A program made the translations under genes and the position numbers. Below, one piece after another: positions 9,663 through 22,352 of a stretch of DNA of 64,000 nt (position 1 is the stretch's first letter; every line of letters starts with the position of its first letter). The notes below the pieces were generated by a model. The model worked only from the letters and a program-made list of their open reading frames with translations. It ran no database searches and was not told the origin of the DNA. Source of the stretch: Pseudomonas guangdongensis (GTDB lineage: Bacteria > Pseudomonadota > Gammaproteobacteria > Pseudomonadales > Pseudomonadaceae); NCBI RefSeq assembly GCF_900105885.1, contig NZ_LT629780.1, positions 868,001-932,000 on the forward strand. Direction: 5' to 3'.

Positions 9663-10460
9663 TCAGCGGATCAGCCCTTCCAGCGGCGAGGAGGCGCTGG
9701 CGTAGAGCTTCTTCGGCATGCGCCCGGCAAGATACGCCAGGCGGCCGGCGACGATGGCGTGCTTCATCGCCTCGGCCATCAGCACCGGGTGCCTGGCGTG
9801 GGCGATGGCGCTGTTCATCAGCACCGCCTCGCAGCCCAGCTCCATGGCGATGGCGGCGTCGGAGGCGGTGCCCACCCCGGCATCGACCAGCACCGGCACC
9901 TTGGCTTCCTCGAGGATGATCCGCAGGTTGTAGGGGTTGCAGATGCCCAGGCCGGTGCCGATCAGGCCGGCCAGCGGCATCACCGCGATGCAGCCGATCT
10001 CGGCCAGCTGGCGGGCGACGATGGGGTCGTCGCTGGTGTAGACCATCACGTCGAAACCGTCACGGACCAGCACTTCGGCGGCCTTGAGGGTCTCGATGAC
10101 GTTGGGGAACAGGGTCTTCTGGTCGGCCAGCACTTCCAGCTTGACCAGGTTGTGGCCGTCGAGCAGCTCGCGGGCCAGGCGGCAGGTGCGCACCGCCTCC
10201 TCGGCGTCGTAGCAGCCGGCGGTGTTGGGCAGGATGGTGTACTTGTCCGGGCTGATCACGTCGAGCAGGTTAGGCTCGTCGGGATTCTGGCCGAGGTTGG
10301 TGCGGCGCACCGCGACGGTGACGATCTCCGCGCCGGAGGCCTCGATGGCCAGACGGGTCTCGTCGAGGTCCTTGTACTTGCCGGTGCCGACCAGCAGGCG
10401 CGAATGGTAGGTACGGCCGGCCAGGACCAGCGGCGTGTCGATCGGGGAAGACGGGCTCAT
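9663..10460 (-). CDS. thiG: ThiG, thiazole synthase
   Basis: Builds the thiazole ring of thiamine from deoxyxylulose 5-phosphate, dehydroglycine and ThiS thiocarboxylate. 265 residues of TIM-barrel fold. The start [20 protein letters not shown] is followed by [12 protein letters not shown], the Schiff-base lysine in [17 protein letters not shown], and the phosphate site [20 protein letters not shown]. It follows thiS on the same strand with a 57-nt gap. No TPP riboswitch was found upstream of the pair. Confidence 0.97.
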   Translation of the reverse strand: MSPSSPIDTPLVLAGRTYHSRLLVGTGKYKDLDETRLAIEASGAEIVTVAVRRTNLGQNPDEPNLLDVISPDKYTILPNTAGCYDAEEAVRTCRLARELLDGHNLVKLEVLADQKTLFPNVIETLKAAEVLVRDGFDVMVYTSDDPIVARQLAEIGCIAVMPLAGLIGTGLGICNPYNLRIILEEAKVPVLVDAGVGTASDAAIAMELGCEAVLMNSAIAHARHPVLMAEAMKHAIVAGRLAYLAGRMPKKLYASASSPLEGLIR

Positions 10461-10517
10461 CGGGAGTTCCTCTGCGGGCAGGCTCGGGCGGGAGAAGGTC
10501 GGGAACGGCAGCGGCGA

Positions 10518-10718
10518 CTAGCCGCCACCGATGGCATGCACCACTTCGACCCGGTCGCCGTCGCCCAGCAGTGTGGTGGCGTGCTGGCTGCGCGGCACGA
10601 TGTCGAGGTTGAGTTCGACCGCCACGCGCTTGCCGGCCAGGTCGAGCCGCGCCAGCAGGTCGGCGACGGACAGGCCGTCGGGCAGGTCGAGGGCTTCGCC
10701 ATTGAGCTGAATGTGCAT
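10518..10718 (-). CDS. thiS: ThiS, thiamine sulfur carrier protein
   Basis: 66-residue ubiquitin-like carrier. It ends in the Gly-Gly (VVHAIGGG) that is adenylated and thiocarboxylated for thiazole formation. MHIQLNGEALDLPDGLSVAD and the conserved VAVELNLDIVPR stretch identify it. Upstream gene of the thiSG pair. Confidence 0.93.
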   Translation of the reverse strand: MHIQLNGEALDLPDGLSVADLLARLDLAGKRVAVELNLDIVPRSQHATTLLGDGDRVEVVHAIGGG

Positions 10719-10798
10719 GGGTATCCGCTCGCAAACTCGGGGAAAGGCGGCATTCTAGCGCCCTTGACCGGGGATCACCAAGGCGCCGGGCGGACGCT

Positions 10799-11179
10799 TC
10801 AGAAGCCGCGCGGCCGCGCCCGCCAGGCGGCCAGCGCCAGGCACAGCCAGCCGAGCATGAAGCACAGCCCGCCCAGCGGGGTGACCATGCCCAGCTTCAG
10901 GCTGCTCAGGGTCAGCAGGTAGAGGCTGCCGGAGAATAGCAGGATGCCGGCGACGAACAGGACGCCGGCCGCGCCGAGCAGCCGCGAGCGCCAGTGCAGG
11001 GCCAGCGCGCCGACGCCGAGCAGGGCCAGGGCGTGGATCAGCTGGTAGAGCACGCCGGTCTGGAACACGGCCAGGTACTCGGGACTCAGCCGGGCGCGCA
11101 GGCCGTGGGCGGCGAAGGCGCCGAGGGCGACGCCGGTGAGGCCGAACAGCGCGGCGAGCAGGACGAAGGGGCGCGACAT
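10799..11179 (-). CDS. DUF423 family membrane protein
   Basis: 126-residue protein with four hydrophobic helices, recognised by GVALGAFAAHGLR near the N-terminus and by the C-terminal TPLGGLCFMLGWLCLA. This is the DUF423 (YgdD-like) family, of unknown function. The frame is open far upstream, but MSRPFVLLAALFGLTG is the expected start. Reverse strand, 81 nt upstream of thiS and divergent from mtgA. Confidence 0.88.
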   Translation of the reverse strand: MSRPFVLLAALFGLTGVALGAFAAHGLRARLSPEYLAVFQTGVLYQLIHALALLGVGALALHWRSRLLGAAGVLFVAGILLFSGSLYLLTLSSLKLGMVTPLGGLCFMLGWLCLALAAWRARPRGF

Positions 11180-11288
11180 GGACGGACTCCGGCGCAGGAA
11201 CGGGCGCCCATGATCGCCGTCGCCGGCCTGGCTGGCAAACCCGCATCTGCCGTTATACTGCCCCTCGACCCGACCACTGCGGTGCCGC

Positions 11289-11987
11289 ATGCCCAAGCTT
11301 CGTCGCCTGTCCCGCCTCCTCGCCCGCCTGCTGCTCGGCGCCGTACTGGCCAGCGTGCTCGCCGTCCTGGCGCTGCGCTGGCTGCCGCCGCCGGGCAGCG
11401 CGCTGATGGTCGAGCGCCGCATCGAGGCCTGGCTGGCCGGCGAGCCCCTCGACCTGCAGCGCCAGTGGCGGCCGTGGACGGCGCTGGCGGACGACCTGAA
11501 GATGGCGGTGATCGCCGCCGAGGACCAGAAGTTCGCCAGCCACCACGGCTTCGACCTCGACGCGATCCGCGCCGCGCTGGCCCACAACGAGCGCGGCGCC
11601 GGCCTGCGCGGGGCCAGCACGCTCAGCCAGCAGGTGGCCAAGAACCTGTTCCTATGGTCCGGGCGCAGCTGGACGCGCAAGGCGCTGGAGGCCTGGTTCA
11701 CCGTGCTGATCGAGGCGCTGTGGCCCAAGCAGCGGATTCTCGAGGTCTACCTGAACAGCGCCGAGTGGGGCCACGGGGTGTTCGGCGCCGAAGCCGCGGC
11801 ACAGCACCACTTCGCCAAGAGCGCCCGCCACCTGAGCCGCCACGAGGCCAGCCTGCTCGCCGCGGTGCTGCCCAACCCGCGCGCCTGGAGCGCCGGGCGA
11901 CCCAGCGCCTATGTCAGCCGGCGCGCCAACTGGATCCGCCAGCAGATCGGCCAGCTCGGCGGCAGCCGCTACCTGCAGCGCCTGTAG
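11289..11987 (+). CDS. mtgA: MtgA, monofunctional peptidoglycan glycosyltransferase
   Basis: Polymerises lipid II into glycan strands at the outer face of the inner membrane. 232 residues with one N-terminal membrane anchor (about residues 10-30) and a GT51 domain: the catalytic glutamate in VIAAEDQKFASHHGFD, then the conserved RGASTLSQQVAKNLFLW and ILEVYLNSAEWGHGVFG. There is no transpeptidase domain, so it is the monofunctional type. TATACT at 11254-11259 is a plausible -10 box, 30 nt before the ATG. Confidence 0.95.
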   Translation: MPKLRRLSRLLARLLLGAVLASVLAVLALRWLPPPGSALMVERRIEAWLAGEPLDLQRQWRPWTALADDLKMAVIAAEDQKFASHHGFDLDAIRAALAHNERGAGLRGASTLSQQVAKNLFLWSGRSWTRKALEAWFTVLIEALWPKQRILEVYLNSAEWGHGVFGAEAAAQHHFAKSARHLSRHEASLLAAVLPNPRAWSAGRPSAYVSRRANWIRQQIGQLGGSRYLQRL

Positions 11988-12118
11988 CGTCAGCGCGGCC
12001 GCGCCGCCCGGATCGCGCGCCGGGCACAGCGGAGCGCGCGGGAGCAAGGGGCGTATCCGGCGACGGTCGGCCGAGTCAGGCTTGCCGAGCGACAGGAGCA
12101 GATGACATCCCGCAGAAA

Positions 12119-12152
12119 CGCCGAAGCCGCCTGCAGAGAGGCGGCTTCGGCG
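12119..12152 (-). terminator. rpoH terminator
   Basis: 13-bp perfect stem (12119-12131 with 12140-12152) just after the rpoH stop on the reverse strand, followed on that strand by TTTCTG. It may also serve mtgA from the other side. Confidence 0.7.
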
Positions 12153-12171
12153 GTCGCGGGGCGAACCGGCG

Positions 12172-13026
<855 letters not shown>

Positions 13027-13125
13027 GGACATCCTCCGAGGTTGCCGAATCAGCGCAGGACTATAGCACTGCGCCATTCAGACAGGGAATTGGCGGGAAA
13101 TGTTCCCGCACGGCGCGCTCTGGCC

Positions 13126-14136
13126 CTACTGCGGGGCCAGCGCGCGCAGGTGGCGGGCCACCGCCAGCCAGGCGCCGACCCAGCCGAGCAGCAGGGCGCC
13201 GGCCAGCAGCGACAGGCCGTCGGCCAGCGGCACGCCGGCCAGGGCGAAGTCGCTGCCGTAGAGGCCGGACAGGCCGACCACCGACTGGTTCAGCCAGCCC
13301 AGCCCGACCTCCAGACCGCCCCAGGCGACCAGCCCGGCGCCGCCGCCGTACAGCGCGCCGCTGTAGAGGAACGGCCGGCGCACGTAGCCGTCGGTGCCGC
13401 CGACCAGCTTGATCACCTCGATCTCGGCGCGGCGGTTCTCGATGTGCAGGCGGATGGTGTTGCCGATCACCAGCAGCAGGGCCAGCACCAGGGTCACCGC
13501 CAGGCCGAACACGAAGCGCTCGCCCAGGTGCAGGATGGCGCCGAGGCGCTCGACCCAGAGCAGGTCGAGCTGCGCCTGCTCGACCCCGGGCAACGCCGCC
13601 AGCCGGGCGCGCAGCGCCTCCAGGGCCGGCTTGTCGATCTCCTGCGGGGTGACCAGCACCACCGCCGGCAGCGGATTCTCCGGCAGCTCGCGCAGCGCAT
13701 CGCCCAGCCCGGAATGCTGCTGCAGGCTCTCCAGCGCCTGCGCCGGGCCGATCCACTCGGCGCTCAGCACCGTATCGAGCGCCGCGATCCGCTCGCGCAG
13801 CGCCAGCCCCTCGGCCTCGGGCAGCTCCAGGCGCAGGAACACGGAAATCTGCGCGGCCCGCTGCCAGGAGCCGCCGAGGCGCTCGACGTTGTCGAGCAGC
13901 AGCGCCAGTCCCATCGGCAGGGCCAAGGCGATGCCCATCGCCAGGCAGGTGAGAAAGCTGCCGAACGGCTGCGCGGCCAGCCGGCGCAGGCTGTCGGCCA
14001 GACTGGCGCGGTGGCTGTCCAGGTAGGCGCGCAGCAGGGCGCCCCAGTCGCTGCCGGGCTCGCGCTCGGGCAGACGCTTCTGCCGCGCCTCGGCGCTGCC
14101 CTCGACGCTGCCGCGCGGCAGCCGGGTGGCGCCCAT
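13126..14136 (-). CDS. ftsX: FtsX, cell-division ABC transporter-like membrane subunit
   Basis: Partner of FtsE at the divisome, where it controls periplasmic septal murein hydrolases. 336 residues: cytoplasmic N-terminus of about 55 residues, TM1 near 60-82, a periplasmic domain of ~120 residues containing the family stretch [15 protein letters not shown], then three C-terminal TMs around [22 protein letters not shown]. The start overlaps the ftsE stop by one base (TGATG). Confidence 0.95.
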   Translation of the reverse strand: MGATRLPRGSVEGSAEARQKRLPEREPGSDWGALLRAYLDSHRASLADSLRRLAAQPFGSFLTCLAMGIALALPMGLALLLDNVERLGGSWQRAAQISVFLRLELPEAEGLALRERIAALDTVLSAEWIGPAQALESLQQHSGLGDALRELPENPLPAVVLVTPQEIDKPALEALRARLAALPGVEQAQLDLLWVERLGAILHLGERFVFGLAVTLVLALLLVIGNTIRLHIENRRAEIEVIKLVGGTDGYVRRPFLYSGALYGGGAGLVAWGGLEVGLGWLNQSVVGLSGLYGSDFALAGVPLADGLSLLAGALLLGWVGAWLAVARHLRALAPQ

Positions 14137-14804
14137 CAGGCCGCCTCCCCGTCGCCGATCAGCCGGCCGCGCTGCAGGGTCAGCAGGCGGTGACGCATGC
14201 GCGCGATCAGCGCCAGGTCGTGACTGGCGATCAGCACCGTGGTGCCCAGGCGGTTGATGTCCTCGAACACCCCCATGATCTCCGCGGCCAGGCGCGGGTC
14301 GAGGTTGCCGGTGGGCTCGTCGGCGAGCAGCAGGGCCGGCTCGTGGACCACCGCGCGAGCGATGCCGACGCGCTGCTGCTGGCCGCTGGACAGGTCGGCG
14401 GGCAGGGCCTCGCCCAGGTCCTTGAGCGACACCCGCTGCAGCGCCTCGCCGACCCGCCGCGCGATCTCGCCGCGCGGCAGGCCGAGGATGCGCAGCGGCA
14501 GGGCGACGTTGTCGAACACGCTGCGGTCGAACAGCAGCTGGTGGTTCTGGAACACCACGCCGATCTGCCGGCGCAGGTAGGGAATCTCGGCGTTGCGGAT
14601 CGCGCCGATGTCCTGCCCGGCGAGCAGCAACCGACCGCTGGTCGGTCGCTCCAGGGCCAGCAGCAGGCGCAGCAGGGTGCTCTTGCCGGCGCCGGAGTGC
14701 CCGGTGACGAACAGAAACTCGCCGCGCCGGGCATGGAAACTCAGCTCGTGCAGGCCGACATGGCCGTTGGGGTAGCGTTTGCCCACCTGCTCGAAACGGA
14801 TCAT
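14136..14804 (-). CDS. ftsE: FtsE, cell-division ATP-binding protein
   Basis: ABC ATPase that powers FtsX conformational control of amidases. 222 residues: Walker A GHSGAGKST, Q-loop VVFQNHQLL, signature LSSGQQQRVGIARA, Walker B ALLLADEPTGNLD and H-loop IASHDLAL. The ATG at 14804 overlaps the ftsY stop by four bases. It belongs to the coupled ftsY-ftsE-ftsX block. Confidence 0.96.
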   Translation of the reverse strand: MIRFEQVGKRYPNGHVGLHELSFHARRGEFLFVTGHSGAGKSTLLRLLLALERPTSGRLLLAGQDIGAIRNAEIPYLRRQIGVVFQNHQLLFDRSVFDNVALPLRILGLPRGEIARRVGEALQRVSLKDLGEALPADLSSGQQQRVGIARAVVHEPALLLADEPTGNLDPRLAAEIMGVFEDINRLGTTVLIASHDLALIARMRHRLLTLQRGRLIGDGEAA

Positions 14805-16150
14805 CCGCGCTCCTGCTCCGCGAACAGCGCCTTGACGAAGGCCTCGGCCTCGAACGGGCGCAGGTCGTCGATGCCCTCGCCGACGCCGATGTAGCGGATC
14901 GGCAGCGGCAGCTGCTTGGCCAGGGCGAAGATCACCCCGCCCTTGGCGGTGCCATCCAGCTTGGTCAGCGCCAGGCCGCTGAGGTTGACCGCCTGGTGGA
15001 ACAGCCGCGCCTGGCTGAGGGCGTTCTGCCCGGTGCCGGCGTCCAGCACCAGCAGGGTCTCGTGGGGGGCCGACTCGTCCAGCTTGCCGATCACCCGGCG
15101 CACCTTCTTCAGCTCCTCCATCAGGTTGTCCTTGGTGTGCAGGCGCCCGGCGGTGTCGGCGATCAGCACGTCGATGCCGCGCGCCTTGGCGGCCTGCACG
15201 GCGTCGAAGATCACCGAGGCGGAGTCGGCGCCGGTGTGCTGGGCGATCACCGGAATCTTGTTGCGCTCGCCCCACACCTGCAGCTGCTCGACGGCGGCGG
15301 CGCGGAAGGTGTCGCCGGCGGCGAGCATGACCTTCTTGCCCTCGTCCTGCAGCTTCTTGGCCAGCTTGCCGATGGTGGTGGTCTTGCCGGCGCCGTTCAC
15401 GCCGACCACCAGGATCACGTAGGGCTGGCGGGATTCGACGCGCAGCGGCTGCTCGACCGGACGCAGGATCGCGGTGAGTTCCTCCTGCAGGGCCTTGTAC
15501 AGCGCGTCGCTGTCGGCCAGCTCCTTGCGCGACACCCGTTTGGTGAGGTTCTGCATGATCGCGGTGGTCGCCTCGACGCCGACGTCGGCGGTCAGCAGGC
15601 GGGTTTCCAGCTCGTCGAGCAGGTCGTCGTCGATGGCCTTCTTGCCGAGGAACAGGCTGGCCATGCCCTCGCCGATGCTCGCGCTGGTCTTCGCCAGGCC
15701 CTGCTTGAGGCGGGCGAAGAAGCCCAGCTTGGCGGGCTTGTCCTCGACCGGCGCGGGCTCGGCAACCGCGAGCGCGGCGACGGGGGCCGGCTCGGGCTCG
15801 GGGATGGGCTCGGGAAGGACTTCGGCCGGCGGCGGCTCGACGACCGGCGCCGCGGCGAGCGGCTCGGACGGTGCGACGGGCAGCGGGATGTCGATGGCGG
15901 CGGGCGCAGCGACGACCTCCTCGCGGGCAGCGCTCGGTGCCTGCGGAGCGACTTCGGGTTCGAAGGCGGGGGGTTCGACGGCGGGGGGCTCGACCGGAGC
16001 GGCGGCCGGCGCTTCCACCGGCGCTGCGCTCGGCAGCGGCGCCGCCGCGGGCTCGACGGCCTCGGGCTGCGCCTTCTTGCGGAACCAGCCGAACAGGCCT
16101 TTCTTCTCTCCGCTGTCGGAGCTTTTCTTATCGTCTTTGGAACCAAACAT
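14801..16150 (-). CDS. ftsY: FtsY, signal recognition particle receptor
   Basis: SRP-receptor GTPase that docks ribosome-nascent-chain complexes at the membrane. 449 residues beginning [21 protein letters not shown] basic amphipathic start is followed by a long Pro/Ala/Glu-rich acidic linker (about residues 30-130), the N domain, and the G domain with [10 protein letters not shown] near residue 250, [13 protein letters not shown] and [10 protein letters not shown]. The open frame continues ~1.5 kb upstream antisense to the M16 genes; that extension is rejected because MFG begins the conserved N-terminus and has no signal-like match beyond it. Confidence 0.95.
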   Translation of the reverse strand: MFGSKDDKKSSDSGEKKGLFGWFRKKAQPEAVEPAAAPLPSAAPVEAPAAAPVEPPAVEPPAFEPEVAPQAPSAAREEVVAAPAAIDIPLPVAPSEPLAAAPVVEPPPAEVLPEPIPEPEPAPVAALAVAEPAPVEDKPAKLGFFARLKQGLAKTSASIGEGMASLFLGKKAIDDDLLDELETRLLTADVGVEATTAIMQNLTKRVSRKELADSDALYKALQEELTAILRPVEQPLRVESRQPYVILVVGVNGAGKTTTIGKLAKKLQDEGKKVMLAAGDTFRAAAVEQLQVWGERNKIPVIAQHTGADSASVIFDAVQAAKARGIDVLIADTAGRLHTKDNLMEELKKVRRVIGKLDESAPHETLLVLDAGTGQNALSQARLFHQAVNLSGLALTKLDGTAKGGVIFALAKQLPLPIRYIGVGEGIDDLRPFEAEAFVKALFAEQERG

Positions 16151-16270
16151 GTGCGGCTTGCATCTCGAATGGGCGGCGCGCACCGGCGTGGCCGCCAGGA
16201 AAATGGTTGGGTATCCTAGCACCCCATGCCCGCCGGCGCTAAGCCGGCCCGCTCCGACAGGTCGACCGCC

Positions 16271-17623
16271 ATGACAGCCTTCACACGCCGCTTCAGCGCG
16301 GCGCTGCTTATTGCCCTGGGCCTGCCGCTGGCCGCCCAGGCCGCCGCGCCGCAAGCGACCCACGAGTTCACACTGGACAACGGCCTCAAGGTCATCGTCC
16401 GCGAGGATCACCGCGCCCCGGTGGTGGTCTCCCAGCTCTGGTACAAGGTCGGCTCCAGCTACGAGAGCGCCGGCTTCACCGGCCTGTCCCACGCCCTGGA
16501 ACACATGATGTTCAAGGGCAGCGGCAAGCTCGGCCCGGGCGAGTCGTCGCGCATCCTGCGCGAGCTGGGCGCCGAGGAGAACGCCTTCACCAGCGCCGAC
16601 TACACCGCCTACTACCAGGTGCTGGCCCGCGACCGCCTGGAAATCGCCCTGGAGATGGAGGCCGACCGCCTGGCCAGCCTGGCGTTGCCGGCCGACGAGT
16701 TCGCCCGCGAGATCGAGGTGATCAAAGAGGAGCGCCGCCTGCGGGTCGAGGACAACCCCTCGTCGCTGGCCTACGAGCGCTTCAAGACCGCCGCCTACCC
16801 GGCCAGCGGCTACCGCAACCCGACCATCGGCTGGATGCGCGACCTGCAGCGCATGGACATCGACGACCTGCGCCGCTGGCACGACGCCTGGTACAGCCCC
16901 AACAACGCCACCCTGGTGGTGGTCGGCGACGTCGCCCGCGACGAGGTGAAGGCCCTCGCCGAGCGCCACTTCGCCGCCATCCCGAGCCGCCCGCTGCCGA
17001 CCGCCAAGGCGCCGCTGGAAGTGGAGAGCCTCGGCGAGCGGCGCCTGAGCCTGCAGGTGCGCACCCAGCTGCCCAGCCTGCTGATGGGCTTCAACGTGCC
17101 GGGCCTGAGCAGCGCCGACAATCCCCGCGAGGTCCACGCCCTGCGCCTGATCGCCGCGCTGCTCGACGGCGGCTACAGCGCCCGCCTGCCCAGCCGCCTG
17201 GAGCGCGAGCAGGAGCTGGTCGCCGGCGCCTCGGCCTGGTACGACCCCTTCACCCGCGGCGACAGCCTGTTCGTGCTCTCGGCGACGCCCAACGTACAGA
17301 AGGGCAAGACCCTGGAGCAGGTCGAGGCCGGCCTGTGGGCCGAGCTGGAAGCCCTCAAGGCCAGCCCGCCGAGCACCGAGGAACTGGCCCGCGTGCAGGC
17401 CCAGGTGATCGCCGGGCTGGTCTACGAACGCGACTCCATCGCCCAGCAGGCCACCAGCATCGGCCAGCTGGAAACCGTCGGCCTGTCCTGGCGACTGCTC
17501 GACGAAGACCTCGCCGCCCTGCGCGCGGTCAGCGCCGCCGACATCCAGGCCGCCGCGCGCCGCCTGTTCCAGCGCGAGCGCCTGACCCTGGCGCAGGTGC
17601 TGCCCAAGGAGACCCCGCAATGA
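16271..17623 (+). CDS. Periplasmic M16 zinc peptidase (active-site subunit)
   Basis: 450 residues with a Sec signal peptide ending near AAQAAA, then an M16 (pitrilysin/insulinase) peptidase domain. The inverted zinc motif HALEH is at residues 74-78 and the distal glutamate lies in EIEVIKEERR, so it should be catalytically competent. The C-terminal M16 half carries the R/Y-type groove region. The ATG at 16271 gives a good signal sequence. It overlaps the next M16 gene by ATGA, so the pair likely forms a heteromeric peptidase. Substrate is unknown. Confidence 0.88.
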   Translation: MTAFTRRFSAALLIALGLPLAAQAAAPQATHEFTLDNGLKVIVREDHRAPVVVSQLWYKVGSSYESAGFTGLSHALEHMMFKGSGKLGPGESSRILRELGAEENAFTSADYTAYYQVLARDRLEIALEMEADRLASLALPADEFAREIEVIKEERRLRVEDNPSSLAYERFKTAAYPASGYRNPTIGWMRDLQRMDIDDLRRWHDAWYSPNNATLVVVGDVARDEVKALAERHFAAIPSRPLPTAKAPLEVESLGERRLSLQVRTQLPSLLMGFNVPGLSSADNPREVHALRLIAALLDGGYSARLPSRLEREQELVAGASAWYDPFTRGDSLFVLSATPNVQKGKTLEQVEAGLWAELEALKASPPSTEELARVQAQVIAGLVYERDSIAQQATSIGQLETVGLSWRLLDEDLAALRAVSAADIQAAARRLFQRERLTLAQVLPKETPQ

Positions 17624-19101
17624 ACAAGCGCCACCTGTGGCTGGTCGTGGTCCTGGCCGCGCTGCTCGGCCTGTTGCTGCTGATCGCCCGTCCGGCCGCC
17701 GAGACCCCGGCCGGCGCCGGCAGCGCTCCGCCTGCGGCCGAAGCGCCGCGCATCGCCTCGCTGGCCGCCCTGGACAGCCAGGCGCCGCCGCGCCGGGCGC
17801 TGGACATCCAGCGCTGGCAGACCGCCGAAGGCGCCCGCGTGCTGTTCGTCGAGGCCCGCGAACTGCCGATGTTCGACCTGCGCCTGACCTTCGCCGCCGG
17901 CAGCAGCCAGGACGCCGGCCAGGCCGGCCTCGCGCTGCTCACCAACGCCATGCTCAACGAGGGCGTCGACGGCCTGGACGCCAGCGCCATCGCCGCCGGC
18001 TTCGAGGGCCTCGGCGCGCGCTTCGGCAACGGCGCCTACCGCGACATGGCGGTCGCCTCGCTGCGCAGCCTGTCGGCCGCCGAGCAGCGGACGCCGGCGC
18101 TGGCGCTGTTCGCCCGGGTGGTCGGCGCGCCGAGCTTCCCGGCCGACGCCCTGGCGCGGGTCCAGAACCAGATCCTCGCCGGCCTCGAACAGCAGAAGCA
18201 GAACCCCGGCAAGCTGGCCAGCCGGGCGCTGTTCCGCCAGCTCTACGGCGAGCACCCCTACGCCTCGCCCAGCGACGGCACCGAGCGCAGCATTCCGACC
18301 CTGCAGCAGGCGCAGCTGCGCGCCTTCCACGCCCGCGCCTACGCCGCCGGCAACGCGGTGATCGCCCTGGTCGGCGACCTCTCGCGCGGCGAGGCCGAGG
18401 CCATCGCCGCGCAGCTCTCCGCCGCGCTGCCCCGCGGCCCGGCGCTGCCGCCGCCGCCCGCGCCAGAGGCGCCGGCCGCGCAGCGCGAGCACATCGAGTT
18501 CCCCTCCCAGCAGACCCACCTGATGCTCGCCCAGCTCGGCATCGAGCGCCGCGACCCGGACTACGCCGCGCTCTACGTCGGCAACCAGATCCTCGGCGGC
18601 GGCGGCTTCGGCACCCGGCTGATGGAGGAAGTGCGCGAGAAGCGCGGCCTGACCTACGGCATCTACTCGGCCTTCACCCCCATGCAGGTCGCCGGGCCGT
18701 TCATGATCAACGTGCAGACCCGCGCCGAACTGGGCGAGGCGACCCTCGAACTGGTACGCCAGCTGGTGCGCGAGTTCGTCGCCAGCGGGCCGAGCGAGGC
18801 GGAACTGGCCCGGGCCAAGCGCGAACTGGCCGGCAGCTTCCCGCTGTCCACCGCCAGCAACGCCGACATCGTCGCCCAGCTCGGCGCCATCGGCTTCTAC
18901 GACCTGCCCAGCACCGCGCTGGAAGACTTCATGAACCAGGTGCAGCAGCTCGACGTCGCCCAGGTGCGCGCGGCCATGGCCCGCCACCTCAGGGACGACG
19001 CCTTCGTGGTGGTCAGCGCCGGCCCGACGGTCGACCAGCAGCCGCTGCCGCCGCCCCTGGAACGCCCCGCCGCGCAACCTGCCGGCATACCGGAGCACTG
19101 A
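17620..19101 (+). CDS. M16 peptidase-like protein (no zinc motif)
   Basis: 493 residues with an N-terminal hydrophobic anchor or signal (residues ~5-22) and a Pro/Ala-rich linker, then an M16 fold. The position of the zinc motif reads ALLTNAMLNEG instead of HxxEH, so this subunit should be inactive. The family C-terminal features NQILGGGGFGTRLMEEVREKRGLTY (two segments) and AELGEATLEL are retained. It probably pairs with the preceding active subunit, as in mitochondrial processing peptidase-type heterodimers; this is inference from overlap and complementarity. Confidence 0.85.
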   Translation: MNKRHLWLVVVLAALLGLLLLIARPAAETPAGAGSAPPAAEAPRIASLAALDSQAPPRRALDIQRWQTAEGARVLFVEARELPMFDLRLTFAAGSSQDAGQAGLALLTNAMLNEGVDGLDASAIAAGFEGLGARFGNGAYRDMAVASLRSLSAAEQRTPALALFARVVGAPSFPADALARVQNQILAGLEQQKQNPGKLASRALFRQLYGEHPYASPSDGTERSIPTLQQAQLRAFHARAYAAGNAVIALVGDLSRGEAEAIAAQLSAALPRGPALPPPPAPEAPAAQREHIEFPSQQTHLMLAQLGIERRDPDYAALYVGNQILGGGGFGTRLMEEVREKRGLTYGIYSAFTPMQVAGPFMINVQTRAELGEATLELVRQLVREFVASGPSEAELARAKRELAGSFPLSTASNADIVAQLGAIGFYDLPSTALEDFMNQVQQLDVAQVRAAMARHLRDDAFVVVSAGPTVDQQPLPPPLERPAAQPAGIPEH

Positions 19102-19700
19102 TGGCCAGATCCCCCGCACGACCCGCCCGCCCCGCCGCCCGCCTGGGCCAGCTGCGCATCATCGGCGGCCAGTGGCGCTCGCGGCGCCTGAACTTCCCCG
19201 AGGCGCCGGGCCTGCGCCCGACCCCGGACCGGGTGCGCGAGACGCTGTTCAACTGGCTGGCGCCCTACGTCGAAGGCGCCCGGGTGCTCGACCCCTTCGC
19301 CGGCAGCGGCGCGCTGCTGCTCGAAGCGCTGTCGCGCGGCGCCGCCGGCACCCTGGCCGTGGAGTTCGACCCCGCCGCCGCCGCCGCGCTGCGCGACAAC
19401 CTCGCCCTGCTGCGCGCCGAGGGCGCCGAGGTGCGCCAGGGCGACGCCCTGCAGCGCCTGCAGCAGGACGCCGCGACGCCCTTCGACCTGGCGTTCCTCG
19501 ACCCGCCGTTCCACAAGGAACTGCTCGCCCCGGCCTGCGCCCTGCTGGAGAGCCGCGGCTGGCTGGCGGCGGACGCCTGGATCTACACCGAGAGCGAAAG
19601 CGCGCCCTCGACCCTCGGCCTGCCGGGCAACTGGCGCCTGCACCGCGAAAAGCACACCGGCCAGGTCCACTACGCCCTCTGGCAGCGCCAGCGGCCCTGA
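19101..19700 (+). CDS. rsmD: RsmD, 16S rRNA (guanine966-N2)-methyltransferase
   Basis: Methylates G966 of 16S rRNA using SAM. 199 residues: family start LRIIGGQWRSRRLNFPE, the substrate loop RPTPDRVRETLFNWL, SAM motif VLDPFAGSGALLLEALSRGA and catalytic DPPF in LAFLDPPFHKELL. The ATG shares one base with the previous stop. It lies upstream of the diguanylate cyclase gene, whereas coaD, its more usual partner, follows later. Confidence 0.95.
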   Translation: MARSPARPARPAARLGQLRIIGGQWRSRRLNFPEAPGLRPTPDRVRETLFNWLAPYVEGARVLDPFAGSGALLLEALSRGAAGTLAVEFDPAAAAALRDNLALLRAEGAEVRQGDALQRLQQDAATPFDLAFLDPPFHKELLAPACALLESRGWLAADAWIYTESESAPSTLGLPGNWRLHREKHTGQVHYALWQRQRP

Positions 19701-19779
19701 CATGACAGACGGATAGGGCGGCGCGTATGCTCCGGCGGTCTTTTGCCATCATGCATGGCGACCGTCACAGGATGTCCAC

Positions 19780-22286
<2,507 letters not shown>

Positions 22287-22303
22287 GTCCCCGCCCAGGC
22301 AAG

Positions 22304-22338
22304 AACGCCGGCCACCCGCGAGGGTAGGCCGGCGTTTT
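22304..22338. terminator. Terminator after ferredoxin gene
   Basis: Stem AACGCCGGCC (22304-22313) pairs with GGCCGGCGTT (22327-22336), with an inner ACCC/GGGT pairing, followed by TT. It lies between convergent genes and likely serves both. Confidence 0.8.
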
Positions 22339-22352
22339 GCATTGTGCGCCGC

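Noticed and set aside
10719-10798. TPP riboswitch upstream of thiS.
   Set aside because: The gap is only 80 nt and has no CTGAGA-type conserved core or matching stems.
16151-17620. Possible 490-residue N-terminal extension of FtsY, or a larger fused protein, on the reverse strand.
   Set aside because: It is antisense to the well-supported M16 peptidase gene, is Ala/Gly/Gln-rich without motifs, and the FtsY family begins at MFG.
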